Assembly: GCA_950295325.1 (NCBI GenBank)
Contig: OX485804.1
Coordinates: forward strand, 37,448,001-37,512,000
Length of the DNA stretch: 64,000 nucleotides
Direction: 5' to 3'
Source of the DNA: Polytrichum commune
Taxonomy: Eukaryota > Streptophyta > Polytrichopsida > Polytrichales > Polytrichaceae
Made by a program: the position numbers and the translations under genes. Below the pieces are notes generated by a model. It made no database searches and was not told the DNA's origin. It saw only the letters and a list, made by a program, of their open reading frames with translations. How positions within the stretch are numbered: position 1 is the stretch's first letter; each line of letters begins with the position of its first letter. Below, piece after piece: positions 12,931-25,700 of the stretch.

Positions 12931-13378
12931 TAAATTGTCGAAGCCATGGCATGCGAAGCTCAAGAAGCCCGTCATTTTATAGGCGTCACAGGGCTGCTGC
13001 CACCTTCAAGCACGTACATGCACGGGCTTCCTCACAAGATCTTAGAATCAAATGCAATACACTCTGTGATTTGGTAATGAGTTTGAAAGTTTGGGTGTCC
13101 CAGTGATTTGCCTCTTTCGGAGCTTCTGCAGAAGTGAATCTTCTTCCAGAGACTTGCAATTTGTAGAGCAATCGGATTTGTTGGCTCTCAGATAGAAGTT
13201 GGCCACTGGTGTCTGCGTAAGATAAAAAGGTGTGCGGCCCTATTACGGGCGCCTTCAACTCCGCAGACAATCACGACTGTTGGATTAGATCAGGAATTGC
13301 TTCATCTGAACAGAGAATCACGAATCACACAGAATGCCATTTCAAGTTTCAAAATCAGAGTTGAGATCTCGAAATGAA

Positions 13379-13407
13379 GATTTCTTCTTCTTCTTCTTCT
13401 TCTTCTT
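13379..13407. repeat. (TTC)n microsatellite
   Basis: About nine TTC units in a row, starting just after gaagat. It resembles the tail of the LINE family, but the LINE 3' stem-loop is not next to it, so it is treated as a plain microsatellite. Confidence 0.8.
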
Positions 13408-14229
13408 TCAGTGATCACAATACTCGTTCAATTGTCCTAGCAATTGAATCTACGACAGTTAATATATTTCGAGCACATAGTCCATAGTCTCATCATAGCT
13501 CTTGTCTAATTGATGGTGTCCATTCTCATACACCACTCAAAATGAAGAAATCCAATCAAGAACAGTCACCACGTAAGATCCACACGCCTTAGGGTCTCTT
13601 TCTTCTACCTGTTTTGTCTTGCCTTCACAATCGTCTGAAAGGTACCTTGAGAATTTGTTGGCCTGCCCGGGTTGTGGGTATGGGGTGTTTCTTATGAACT
13701 TGTGTGTATTACACGAAATAATAGGTAATCTCCAGGGGATGTTGAGAAACTCCGAGAATCCGTGGGGAGATTTAACCGTGATGAACCTGGGAATTTTATC
13801 TCAGAAAGAGCAGAGGTCTAGAAGCAAACTGGATGCATCATGTGTTGTCTTTGGAGCTGCTCATTGTAAGCATCAATATTACTAGAATATTTGACAAAAT
13901 TAGGTGAGTACTTCTGTAGCACTACCTCCTCAGATCTTGATGATGTGGTGTGTCTTCATTGGACACGAGCACGGTGAATATACATTGCAGCGAGCAGTCC
14001 TCGATCGTGACATGGTCAACAGTATGTTTGATATCATACACGTGTGTTGCTCTGGTACAACATGTAGCAAGGTTGCTCGTGTACAATATTGTAGATTTGC
14101 ATTCTTATACCCTCACATGGTATGGGTTTGTTACATTGTTTTTTTGGGTCCTCATTTGAAAAGTCTAATCAATCTTCTATGCTCGAAGGTCCGGCTTGTT
14201 GAGTGCAAACACACAAAATAAGAAGCAAA

Positions 14230-14440
14230 ATTCAAAAGTCGAAGCATGATGCAGTGGTTAACCCAAGCGGTTTTGGTGACAGGCCGATTCCTTATTAGAT
14301 ACAAAGAAGCACATCCACCTGTAATTGATGATGATGACATGGCATGATCGCTACATGTGGTCATGGACACATGTCACCCTAGCATTTGTTGTGGTAAGGC
14401 AACCAATACCTGCATTGTCACTATTGCAATTTGGTAGGTC
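14230..14440. repeat. Dispersed repeat, paralogous to about 22250-22440
   Basis: Ordered matches include tgtaattgatga, catggcatga, ctacat-tg and gtagta/gtggtaag-ca-cca. Both copies are non-coding and moderately diverged. Confidence 0.45.
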
Positions 14441-14619
14441 AGACACCTACAACATCGATCATGTGGCAGGGCTCCTCGCATCCATTACTTAGTTTATTGT
14501 TATGCAACCCACCAATGAAAGTAAAACGTCTTTGGAGGTCCTTCCACTTTGCATACGTGCCTATTCAATTTGTAACGAGATTGATCTTCCTGAAGCTACC
14601 ACGATTGAAGAGTTACGAC

Positions 14620-14935
14620 CCCCATCAGGGATCCATACAGAAGGCACTACGCTACAGAGGCACAACGAAGGAGCTGCACTTCGAAGGAGCTGTTGTACGG
14701 AGGAGGCGCCGCAAAGGAATTGTGTCATGGTGGAGGCCCCGCGAAGGAGCTGTGGTAGGAAGGAGGCGCCCTGAAAGAACTTTGAGGAGACAACAAGATA
14801 AAGGTGCAACGAAGGAGCTGACAAGCAAAAATGGAGGCGCTAATTCTGCCGCAAAGGAGAGGAGTTGTTGCTGCAGCGAAGGAGTTGTGCTGCTGCTGCA
14901 ACGAGGAGCTATGCGGCTGTTGCTGATCAACAAAG
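14620..14935 (+). repeat. Purine-rich block of imperfect GAAGGAGCTG repeats
   Basis: The motif (c)gaaggagctg or a close variant recurs about seven times with gga-ggcgcc between. The region is open in one frame for about 178 codons (14431-14967), but the product is low-complexity Arg/Gly/Ser-rich and matches no family I know. The openness probably follows from repeat composition. Confidence 0.5.
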
Positions 14936-14939
14936 CTAC

Positions 14940-16380
14940 ATCGACTCGAAAACCAAAAAAATATTAGGTGAAAAGATTTGGAAGAAGTAACCTGATAGAT
15001 CATTCTCAGATCCAACCCTGCTTAGATAAAGTTTGACTTAGATCTCAAAGTTTAAAGCTTAGACCAGAGTTGACAGGAGAGATAGATAGGTACAAAAACC
15101 ATAATCAAGATCTTATCAAGAAAAGATTGCTCCAAATCCGGACAAGAACCTGCCAAGTGTTCTCAGGCCGAAACTTGCTTAGATCTTGACTCAATTCAAA
15201 GTTTACACTTAGCAGTCTTAAGCCTAGATAAATATAAGTAGATAGTATATTAGATCTGGTGACAGAAGAAGACTCAACCCGGCCGAGGTACCACAGCCCA
15301 AGCCCGGAAGAAACCCAAAACTACAAGTCTAGATACATTAGACCTTGTTTGGAACGAAGACTACAAGTATCCACGATACCATAGAAACTAAGAGCCGGAG
15401 AATTGATACACGAAAGGAATACCAAAACCAAGGCTGCAATTTCAATATAGGAGGGTTACCAAATTCAAGACCCTGCTTGAGTTATCAAAACTAAGGTTGC
15501 CCAAGACTGAAACTGCCTACACCCGATCGTGCCAAACTGCCACGTTACTAAGGCTAACATTAGAAGTTGCCTCGGACCAGGTCGATCGCCACTAGAGCTC
15601 CCCACCACTGAGACTGAAGGAGCCGACCTAATGAGAACTGCGGATTGCTCCCTAATTGCAAAACAGTTGCTGATATGTCCACCATAGCTGTCTCGTTATT
15701 GTTGCTTAGACAACAGAATTTGATTGGAGGCTACTGAAGCCGGAATTAAGTTGCCCACCGAAGTTGTTCTCTATTGTTATTACAAATGGGAATTGATCGG
15801 AGACTGCTGGACACTAAGTTGGTGGACACGAGGCTATGGTTGTTGCTGAACATAAGGCTACTACAACTGAGTCCACCAATACTTAGGTAAACTCCAAACT
15901 CCCCATCAATTACAAGCTGCATATAGGCATAAAACACACACAAAACAACAAATAGCCATATAGATTTGATGTTTGTTGTTTAGGATAAGATATAAAAAGA
16001 AGGTGGTATATGCAACCAACTTCCTTTTTGTCTTTTGGCTCTTTGTAGCCACACCATATTGGAGAACCTCTCACCATGTCAAATTTCATACCCCATGAAA
16101 ATGCCATTCAAATTGTTATTCTATCACTGAAAATGCGTAGAAACATAACATAGGTAAACTAAACCAAATATTAGGATGGTTTTTTGAAAATAAACTAATA
16201 TATACACAAAATTCTAAAAAGCTTGTAACCATTAATAATAGATTTCAACAAATGTGAGATAAAGTAAGTACTCCTTTGGTTTCCAAGCCAAAAAGTTGAA
16301 TTATGCTCATTCTTAGTTCAAAAATTATATTTTCTAAGATTCAAAAGTCTTATGAATAAAAAAGATGTAGTTAGTTTTCT
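14940..16380. other. Intergenic, no gene seen
   Basis: Compositionally plain sequence with only short reading frames. No TIR, LTR end or protein similarity noticed. Confidence 0.4.
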
Positions 16381-16385
16381 AAGCA

Positions 16386-17352
16386 TGTCACAACCCTTGC
16401 TAGCCCCCCTTGACAATCTTGCCAATTTTCAATTCTAGCAAAGGTTACGAGCGCTAACCATTCGCATTCCGCCATGCTAATGGTTAGCTCCTCCTACCCC
16501 GGACCTTATAGTTCATAGGAGGGAACCAACCCTCCTACTTTGCTTTCGGGACTCACCCCTTAATCGGTAACTCATTTCTTGGATGTGGACTTCCATCCAT
16601 GGAAGTCCAATCCTATGTTGATCATCGCGTTGCCGAAGCAACACTACAACAACCCGAACCATACTAGGCAACTATGGCCTCACAATGGGCCAATGCCCAT
16701 GGAGGCCGTGCCGTTCGGCCTCGGGTGGGTGAGGCCACACCACCTCACCCATATAAGCCTCTAGGACTCTACACGGGGCCCCTACCCCACCGTCAACCAA
16801 CCTCTTGTCTCTCTACCAAGAGTTGGGGCCAAGTGGACATTTTCCCTTAGCCGCTGGGCCTAGAAGCCCCCACAGCTTCAGACCATCATAACTTCCTTGT
16901 ATGATGTCTGATGCTAACACTTGACCACTCCATCTACGCTTCACGTAGATGCCGATGCACTCCTCACTTGCCCCATTCGGGCAAGTGGTGAGGAAGTTAT
17001 GCCTGTTTGAACCTTTGCAGTCCTGGGAATCACTCCCAGGCACTGCTGTACCAGGGCGCTGTCCCGGGACAGCGCCCCACTCAAATGGCCATAACTCCTA
17101 GCTCACACCTCCGATTAAGGTGTTCTTGAGCATTCTAGAATCACCACGCCATGAGCTACGCATAGCTTATGGCCTTACCCTTGTGCATCCTAGTCTCCGT
17201 GGGTGGGAGGTGTTCCCAACGCCCGGGGACCTCACCCACACTAGGATCACTTGGGCCCTCTCACCAACGGCGCCACAAGTCCCGGGTGTCACTCCGGGGT
17301 CCCCCTTGTGCCCATGGTGTTTCGGGCACTCCTCATGGAGAGGTGCGCGACA
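16386..17352. mobile_element. Solo LTR of an LTR retrotransposon
   Basis: A 967-bp GC-rich island in AT-rich DNA begins TGTCAC and ends GCGACA (TG...CA with TGTC/GACA ends). It is flanked by a perfect 5-bp duplication AAGCA at 16381-16385 and 17353-17357. A 5-bp duplication with TG...CA ends is the hallmark of LTR retrotransposon integration. There is no internal gag/pol and no second LTR beside it, so it is a solo LTR left by recombination. The strand and superfamily are not determinable. Confidence 0.8.
17054..17077. repeat. Perfect 24-bp palindrome in the solo LTR
   Basis: GGGCGCTGTCCC is followed directly by its exact reverse complement. It could be a cruciform or RNA hairpin, or a dimeric protein site within the LTR. 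Its function is unknown. Confidence 0.9.
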
Positions 17353-17357
17353 AAGCA

Positions 17358-19235
17358 TCCAATTAGTCCAATATAAACTTAATTATTTTGATTTCGGCAC
17401 CCTACACCCTTCTAATGTAGTTCAACTACTAAAATCCAACACAAAAGGGACCAAACGCCAATATAACATTTAAGAACTTCTAACTATTTGAGAAGGATTA
17501 TGAAGAAATAAGGTTTATATAAGTTGCCTCACAAAAATGCTTATAAGTTTTTGTCAAAATTTTAAATTTCATTGAGACTACTATGAATAGAAAGAAAACT
17601 TTAAGACCTATCCAGACATATAAAAATGATAGAAAATGAATTTTCTAACTAGCCGAGGTGAAGTTACAAAGTTAGCAATACCACAACAGAAGGTGTTTCA
17701 CGGAAATGCTCATAATTTCTAGATAAATTTTTAGATTTTAATGAAACAATTTTTTCTGGAGAGATGACTTTAACATTTATCCATGCATAGAAGATACGTT
17801 GGAATTGGACTTAAAGATAAGACGTGATGAACTTTTGAAGTACGCTGTCTCTTTTGTTAAAAAACCACTAACTAATATGATATTCTATATGAACTAATTT
17901 TGCCCCGTTAACAAGAAAAGAAAGACGAGGATGTAACTTGAATAAAAAAAGACAAAGACTAAATAAACTATATAAAAATACTTTATTTGAATAATAAGTA
18001 CAACCTACTCCTTCCTAAGGACCACAAACATTCAAACTACTAAATACTAACAACATGTCCTTCGATCAAGGGTTGATCGAAGTCAGAAATATTTGGGTTG
18101 GAGAAAAAACGACTATGCTTAGAAGGGTTTAGGTCTGTAAAGGCCTGAGACCGAATAAAAACTTCAAAAATGAAAGAATGATGGTGTTGAAAATAGCTTC
18201 GATACCCCTTAAATAGGATTACCTCACGCGGTAGAATTGAACATTTCCGTGGTATTTTTTTTTCGCGTCCACCTTCGCATTAGATTTTCTTAGCCACCGT
18301 TGATTTTTCGTATCCAAAAGACTTCATTCCATTTTGACCTAGTAGTGTCAAAAGACATTTTTCAAATTGGATCTTCCCACGTCGAGGCGAATCGGCTAAG
18401 TTAAAGGAGTATCTATACTAGTCAATGTCGTTTTACTCCACTCCTTTAATTGTTTTGTTGCGTAGTTATTTTGAATTTTGAAAATCCTAAACCTTTAGTC
18501 TTGCCAACAATTCGATTATTGCATTTATCTAAGTTAATTATGAAATAATCTTATCATAATCCGTTATTGTTTGTTCTATTAGGATTTATTTGTTAAGCTA
18601 ATTTATAATTCCCAGCTTATCCAATTGATATAATATTTATTTTCTATTTTCTATTTATAAATAATATTAGGTTAATTTAATAATTTAATAATTTAATAAA
18701 AGAATCAAATTAAACCTTCACAATATATAAAAAAAAATAGATGTATTATATTCTAAATAACACATGTCCTCCAATCCCCACATATTTATAAGTAGAATGT
18801 AGTTGTGTCTAGAAACAGAAGAATAATTCCGATATGTATAAAAAATAATACACATTTGTTCTATTTTTACAAAATGACCTACTCACAAAGCTTGGACAAG
18901 TCATTTGATGGTGTTAGACATACAGAAATTATACAAATAAAATAAATAAAAACATCTAGCAATGCATACCTCACCATAGTAGACAAACCACAAAAAAACA
19001 TAATATATAAGAAAAATTATTCTCGTTGTAGGTTGGATTCAAAACTATGAACTCTTTGAATGCAAACAAATGTCTTACTAAATAAATTCACGAGAGTGTT
19101 AGTGAACTTCTGAAAATAGGAATGTATGAGAGTGAAGCGTTAGAACGCTAAAATAATATATCATCATATCCGTATATAGCACAAGAAGTGTGGCAAAAAA
19201 AAAACAAATATGAGAACAAAATTTCCACCACATTC
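17358..19235. other. AT-rich intergenic DNA with a short direct repeat
   Basis: No gene. Two similar stretches start near 17519 and 17691 (phrases aatgct-ataa-tt, aaattttaaatttcat/ttagattttaatga, gaaaactttaag/gatgactttaac), about 172 bp apart. The rest is very AT-rich without recognisable features. Confidence 0.4.
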
Positions 19236-19239
19236 AAAT

Positions 19240-21342
19240 CCCTTTGGATATAGAAATATGTGATGATTTTAAGATGAATTACCATGTTGTTTTTTTATTT
19301 GACCTCGATGAAATTATTATGAAACAAGAAAAAACATTTGACCAGATCACCAAGAAATTGGATAAGATGAAAATATTTATTGGACATAAAATCAATGATC
19401 TTGTAGTCATAATGTGCATACATGAAGGAGAACAATGATCAGGGCATATAAAAATTTATCTAAAAAATATACAAGATGATGAAATATCAATTCTCGAAGA
19501 ACTGAGGCATTTTATCATTCGGCTTCTTTATAATAAAATGCATAGAAGAGAAATTTGAAAATCTTACGACACTATTGCCTTTAATGAAATGTTGCTTATA
19601 AAATTTACTAGTGATAGCAAAAACAAATGAGCCTTGGTATACGGTTTATGAAGAAATTATAAACGAAAGGTTTAAAAGAGACCACAACTTCGAAATCACA
19701 CACGTAAGAAATGAAAAAAATCACAACTACACATGAATAGTTGATATTAGTTAGGAGCAAACTTTAAATATTAGAAAAATATAATAACCTTTAGGAAATG
19801 CATTGATGTCACGATGAAAAAATCTACAGATGATGACTTAGCAAAAATAAATGCATTTATTGTCATTATAAAGAACCTCAATATGTTAAAACCAAAAATA
19901 ATTTTCGAAACAAAAATAAGAATATGCATGGGGAGAAAAATGTCTTGAATATTTACTTCAAAAATGATGATAAAGACAAATTCACCGGAACATGTAATGT
20001 TCAATGCTTAAATGCAACGGTATACAAAAAAATCACAAATTTTTCAATAAATATGTCGAGTTTTCTCTCCATCCAAAGAATTTGGATGGTATATCCAAAC
20101 CTTCGATGGAGAAATTTACAGGATTAGGGTTCAACGACGTCAATACAACCTTAGCCAACACCGTATAAACAATGGAGAATGTCCCATCCAACGGTCTAGG
20201 GGGGGAAATAAACAAAATAGTAGAAGAAGTTGTCGCCAAAGACACCGCAATAGTTCGCAATGAAATGCAAACAGTGGAAACACGTCTCACAAGCCAAGCC
20301 AAGAATTTTGCCACATATACAGCAGACAAAGCGGCTAGGGCTTTGAAGAAGAAAATGACCACCCTAAGCAAAACCATGGCAGCCTTTGAATTTACGAATA
20401 TGCTCGACAAAGAATATTCATCTAGTAATAAAAACATTTCATGGCGATAAATTAATCAAAACCAACACCTTGACACTATTACCAACAAGCAACACGAAAC
20501 CCGAACAAAAAAATTAAAAAATGGGTTATTCAAATACCACTACTATAGTAGACGTCTTTATCACCATACTTACCTTCAATGGCATAAAAAAAATCCAAAA
20601 CTATAATCAATATATCATAAGACCAGTGTATTAAACAACCAACACAATATACATATATTCAAATAAAAATGACACACTTCAACAAATATAAATAATTTCT
20701 CATTGAATGTAATCAGAAGAAAGAAACCACACAAAAAACCACATTAGAAAATCACAACTAAACATTATATTTTATCTCGTTCATAACCATATATTTTTAC
20801 TAAGATGTGGAGACATTGAAACTACCCCAGCCCAATGTCAAATCTATTACAAAAACATCCCTCCCCATACAAAGACGGCAAACGACGTACTTCTTGCCTA
20901 GCACGATAAAATTTCAACCCGAATATCAACACTTAGCCAAAACATTCAAACCACTCTTTCAAAATACACACCACCTACACATACAATCAACACTCTCATT
21001 TCCACACCTACACAACTACATACAACAACATGCTAATCACCCTTCAAGAATCATTTACGCATTGATCATAACAATCAACCCTTCCCTTAAAGAATGCAAT
21101 ATACATTTTCAACAACCAATACATGATTGTATTCTAGAATTATTGGACAAAATGACAAGACTAACCAATCCACCAAAACGCCACATAGAAACCCCGCACG
21201 CATACATACAATTCCGTATACATATCACGATAAAATCTCCCCCTTAAACACAATCCACAAAGAATTATATGACCACATACATCTCAACCCATAACCACCC
21301 AGTATCCAAAACATAAAATAAACATTTCCATACCGAAAACGC
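19240..21342 (+). mobile_element. Degenerate LINE copy (ORF1, 2A motif, start of ORF2)
   Basis: Broken plus-strand frames match the 10.6-kb LINE in order. GHIKIYLKN...LEELRHFII near 19440 matches ORF1 GFIKIHLQH...LRGERAFVM. CNVQCLNATVYKK near 19995 matches CHIQCLNAAVYTE. A 2A-like motif lies at 20806. FLPSTIKFQPEYQHLAKTFKP near 20900 matches the N-terminal part of ORF2, and NPPKRHIETPHAYIQF near 21170 continues it. Homology stops at about 21342, where Copia sequence begins. The region between ORF1 and the 2A is much shorter (about 350 bp) than in the 10.6-kb element, so most of the middle ORF is missing. Confidence 0.75.
20806..20834 (+). other. Decayed 2A-like motif in the degenerate LINE copy
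   Basis: Reads L-R-C-G-D-I-E-T-T-P and then, if one deleted G is allowed for, G-P-M. This agrees with the 2A core D-x-E-x-N-P-G-P and with the position of the second 2A motif in the 10.6-kb LINE. Confidence 0.6.
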
Positions 21343-21682
21343 ATGTAGTGAAGGTTCTTAGGACGGACAACGGTGGGGAATATGTATCAAAGGCATTTCA
21401 TAAAAAAATTAGCAAACATGGCATTGCACAGCAAAACTCATCACCTTACACGCCGTAACAAAAGGGCGTGGCGGAGCGAGCCAACCGAACCATCATGGAG
21501 ATGACACAGTCCATGATTCATGCCCAATGCCATGGCCATGAATTTTGGGCAGAGGCGGTATGCAATGTGGTGTACGTGTGCAGCCGGTGTCCAACCAAGG
21601 TTGTGGATGGTAAGACACCCGAGGAGGCATGGAGCAGGAGGATGCCGCACATCTCCCACATGCGCGTTTTCGGTTGTGTGAT
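21343..21682 (+). pseudogene. Ty1/Copia integrase core fragment
   Basis: Translation gives VLRTDNGGEYVSKAF, SPYTP-stop-QKGVAERANRT, then MTQSMIHAQ, FWAEAV, TPEEAW and HMRVFGC. These are hallmark parts of the Copia integrase catalytic region (DNGGE; TPQQNGVAERxNRT; W-AEA). A stop replaces a Gln in the TPQQNG motif and both sides are missing, so this is a dead fragment of a pol polyprotein. It is more GC-rich than its surroundings. Confidence 0.85.
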
Positions 21683-21689
21683 ATTAAAT

Positions 21690-21950
21690 TCCATAATTTT
21701 GCTATTGATTCTATTGGTCAATAGCAAAAGCATGAACCCAAGGACTTTGCAATAGGGTCCGGATCCAAGGCATGAAAAAAATGGAATGCCGTAAATGAGG
21801 CATCACTTTATTGTCAAATGTCATCGGTCTCAACTCATGAAAATACTCCTACTAGTTTGAAAAACCAATCTTCAAGCTTAAGTCCAATCTTGAGTCCAAA
21901 AGACATGTTCATAAAGGGTTTTCATATGAACCCCGAGATTCTTGGACTTG
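21690..21950. repeat. Single diverged unit of the 8.6-9.3 kb tandem family
   Basis: Shares ctattggtcaatag, acccaaggact/agg-tttaca, tccaaggcatgaaaa, ggcatcact and the caatcttcaagctt-gtcc phrase with 8611-9262, in the same order. Confidence 0.55.
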
Positions 21951-23730
21951 GACCTTTATGTAAACCCACCCTAAGATATTCAAAGCAAACTTTCACAAAG
22001 ATGATCATCAAACTCACCTCTGTATGTGTCATGTGTGGTGAAGGTGGTCAACCCTTTTTGTCTTTTCAAACTTAGTTTTCCTCTTGAAGGATGGTCCTTT
22101 TGGGTATTGAAATGACAAAAGAAGCTTAAGAAGGGATGTTGCCTACAAGACCTGCAAAGCAGTGGCTCTTAATAGGAATGGTGGCCTAGAGTGTTTGAAG
22201 AGATGAGTGGAGCTAAGAAAAATGATCCAAATTGTTGATGAAAACATGGTGGAACGTTGTTGAACAACGGGAGGTTTGCAATCGTAGTGGTAATGGTATA
22301 CAATTCCACTATCTGGATACAAAGAGACACATTATTTTTTGTAATTGATGACCCGACTAGCATGGCATGACAACTACATTTGACAATGAATGCGTTTTGC
22401 CTTGTCATCGTTGTAGTAAGCACCCATTGTATACCTCACATTCATTACTTTGTTCATGATGGTTGAGAATTAAGGTGATTTGCGAAAGCTAATTGGCCTC
22501 AAAATGCAACACCGCTACAACTGAAGACCACCCTTCACAACCTGCAATGCCAAGTCTATGTTCAGTATTGCACATGGCATCCTATACTTTGCACGGATAT
22601 AAGAAGCTTTCAAGAACCATGACAACAAATTGTAACAAATATGTTCACAGAAAACCCATGTGTATATAGTTTTGCATTGACTTGTTACGACAAAAATCTT
22701 GACACTTTGCATGGTCTTCGTTTAGAATACCTTCCAAAGAATGAGTATCATTTTACTCTTGGTGGTGGAAAACTTGATTGAACGATCACATTCTTGAGTA
22801 GATCTTGGCATCCTTCACATAGATCACTTTTGATATGTGTGTAGAGTATTTCTCCTCGTGGAAGGAAGACAATTAGGAGAGCTTATATAACCCATTCCAA
22901 GCTTAGATTAATGTATGTGTATCAATGAATAAACATAAGTTTGCTTGACTAAGGGGTTGATCACACCGCCCACTTCTGGCACCATCCGTCAACAACTCTG
23001 GTTGTAACAGTGTGAAAAGTGGGTGGGCCAACATTTATTTCTCAACATAAACCCCAACAATTTCACGGCTAGAACCGGACAAAAAGTTTGGTGTGATTGG
23101 GACATGGGATGTTAGTAGGAAGGTTCACTCTCACATAATGCAGTATGTTCATTCAAATTTCCCAAAGAGAGGGAATTACCATATATGACTGTACCTCTCA
23201 TCCATCCAACACGAAGAGTTGGAGCCCTATAGGTTTGTGGCCGATTCATCTCAGATGACCTCAAATAGATTGATTCGGAATCTTTAAAACTAATTATGGT
23301 GTCAAATAAACTTTTTAAAAAACCTCCGAATTGCTTACTATTCCAAGGCTTTTATGTTGGACGAATGAGAGGCACATTCGTGTACGATATTTCCCTCTTT
23401 CCAGTCATTTGCTACCCACCGTAAATGGGGAGAGAGATGCATGTTAGGAGAATGTTCTTTAATGAGAACCTTGCTTGTTTTTTCCCCCAGGTGCATGATT
23501 TTCGTAACATTCTACAGCATCATCTCACATGTTCTCTTTCTAATCTTGGTCCCATCAACCCATGTGTATCAAATTCAATATGAAATATGCGCAACCTACG
23601 CATTTGAGGACGATGTTCTATTATTCTCTGGGCCTACATAACAACTTGGGCTTCTTCTCTTTTTAAAGAATTTTATGTCTTGTAGCAATGTGAACTCCAT
23701 AAGAGAAAGAATAAATGGTGACATTAGTGA
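21951..23730. other. Intergenic, no gene seen
   Basis: Contains the 22250-22440 paralogue of the 14.2-kb repeat. Otherwise only short open stretches without recognisable similarity. Confidence 0.4.
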
Positions 23731-24316
23731 GATCAGCGTGATTGAAATGCTATTCGACCCACCCTCGGTATTATGTCCATTAGACGTAATATCAGTGGTG
23801 CAGGACTACTAACCCCTCTCGGGGTGGGCACTATAATAACTACAATAACCAAAGTGACCATGGAACTGAGTGACTGTGTGATATTTGTATTGTCGGGGTT
23901 AGTGTGGTTATGGTATTGTAGTGGGATCAGCGTGATTGAAATGCTATTCGACCCACCCTTGGTATTATATCCATTGGACGTAATATCAGTGGTGCATGAT
24001 TACTAACCCCTCTCGGGGTGGGCACTATAGTAACTAGGGTAACAAAAGTGACCATGAGAACCGAGTGATTGTATGATATTTGTATTGTTGGGGTTAGTGT
24101 GGTTGTGGTATTATAGTGGGATCAACATGATTGAAATGCTATTCGACCCACCCTTGGTATTATGTCCATTGGACGTAATATCAGTGGTGCATGACTACTA
24201 ATCCCTCTCGGGGTGGGCGCTATAGTAACCAGGGTAACAAAAGTGACCATGGGAACCGAGTGACTGTATGATATTTGTATTGTTGGGGTTAGTGTGGTTA
24301 TGATATTGTAGGGGTA
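23731..24316. repeat. Tandem satellite, three units of about 194 bp
   Basis: Units start at 23731, 23925 and 24120 with gatca(g/a)c(g/a)tgattgaaat. All contain gacccaccct(c/t)ggtatta, atatcagtggtgca, cctctcggggtgggc and ggggttagtgtggt. The units are very similar to each other, so amplification was fairly recent. Small frames through it are not conserved genes. Confidence 0.9.
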
Positions 24317-25205
24317 TATGATCACTTTTCTACGTGAGGTGGTTGCCGAGTCATAAGACTTCTCAGTGGTTCATTGTATGTGAGGGTTAGTATCACATGT
24401 TTAGTGGTCCGGTTCGATCCCTGATGGCCTTGCACGAGCACTATATTGTGATGTAAGTGACTTGGCATTTATTGTGTGAGTTACTTGGCAAGAAAGTTGT
24501 ATCCTATAGCCACCAACTCCTACCGCAAGTTATGACAATCCCTTAGCCAATGTTGACATTTATTATGTTGTAATCCTAATTAGTTATTGGTTGGTGGATA
24601 CTTGGGGCTGCTATGGTAATTAAGTGTCCATGAACCCCGTAAACTTACACCTAATGTTGTGGGCTAAAATCTAACGTGGGTCAATAATACCGTCACCCCA
24701 TGTTTGTTTATTATATTAGATCGACACATCTGGTTTGAGTAGGTTAAAGTAAATTTAGAATGAAGCATGACTTCTAGTAGATCATAACCAAATGATTGAA
24801 AATTAATTCATTTTCATACCTTCTTATACAGTAAATTGATTTATCCCCTTTACAATTTATGACTTCATGAATACAACTTGTATGTAGTAGGTACAAACGG
24901 GTGGGTCGAACGGGCATTCCAATCACGCTAATCACATGGTCAGCGTTTCTTCTTCTAGTAGGTACAAATGTAACTTACATGGGAGAATCAAATTAAAGTT
25001 TATGTCCAAATCCTCATTTTGAGTGTTGGATGTAGTACGTGGTCCGAATTCGGTTTGATATTCCATAATGAATGCATCACATCGCAAGGTTTGAGGATCG
25101 AATCCCCAAATTTATTGGCCCCACAAACCATTATTTTCCCCTTGAGCAACGTCATGCGTAATAACTACTTGTGATTCTTCAACATGATTTGAATGTTGAT
25201 GTTTT
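24317..25205. other. Intergenic, no gene seen
   Basis: No coding or mobile-element signature recognised. Confidence 0.4.
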
Positions 25206-25209
25206 GAAC

Positions 25210-25700
25210 AATTTTGAGATAAAATTTCAAAAGTCAACCACAAAGTGGTTGACTTTATCTTGGATATTAAGCAATGGGTGGAGGAAGAGGGTATTAAAAA
25301 TCAAAGAAAAATTCATCAATCTTATTTTTGCAAGGTTTGTGCACCTTACATGGTCGCTCTTCTTAACCAAACATTTGTATTTGATTGGTATACATATGAC
25401 AAGCTCGCAGTTATGCATGGTCATCGATAAGACACATGTCATAATGAGATAGGGTTACATGTTCTACACCCTCAACACTTAACACATTTGGGAGGACCTA
25501 TGCATACGTTTTTAAAAGAAATAGAATCTTCACTTTGACCTCTTGTAACTTTTACACATAAAATATGATTTTGGAACTTTAAGATGGCAATCTTTGTCAC
25601 TCACAATTGTGACCGGATGAAAAAAACCCCGATCCGATCCAACGGTTGACATTGTTTGCGGAGTTGGAAGTGCCCGCAATAGGGCCTGGCCACATAGGTA
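25210..25700. repeat. Dispersed repeat, paralogous to 12000-12930
   Basis: This copy is more compact than the 12-kb one. The open stretch at 25171-25452 is not conserved as protein in the paralogue, so it is not annotated as a gene. The end of the shared block is ggagttggaagtgcccgcaa at about 25660. Confidence 0.5.

Noticed and set aside
12986-13270. 94-codon minus-strand open frame
   Set aside because: No recognised domain, no exon neighbours, and it lies next to a dispersed repeat.
13379-13407. (TTC)n run as the 3' end of another LINE copy
   Set aside because: The stem-loop and gtgaataaagtgtctg block that precede the tail in true copies are absent.
14431-14967. 178-codon plus-strand open frame
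   Set aside because: Openness is explained by GAAGGAGCTG repeats that lack stops in this frame. The product is low complexity and overlapping frames on the other strand are equally open.
23731-24316. CRISPR-like array
   Set aside because: Units are contiguous 194-bp repeats without unique spacers, in a plant genome. It is a tandem satellite.
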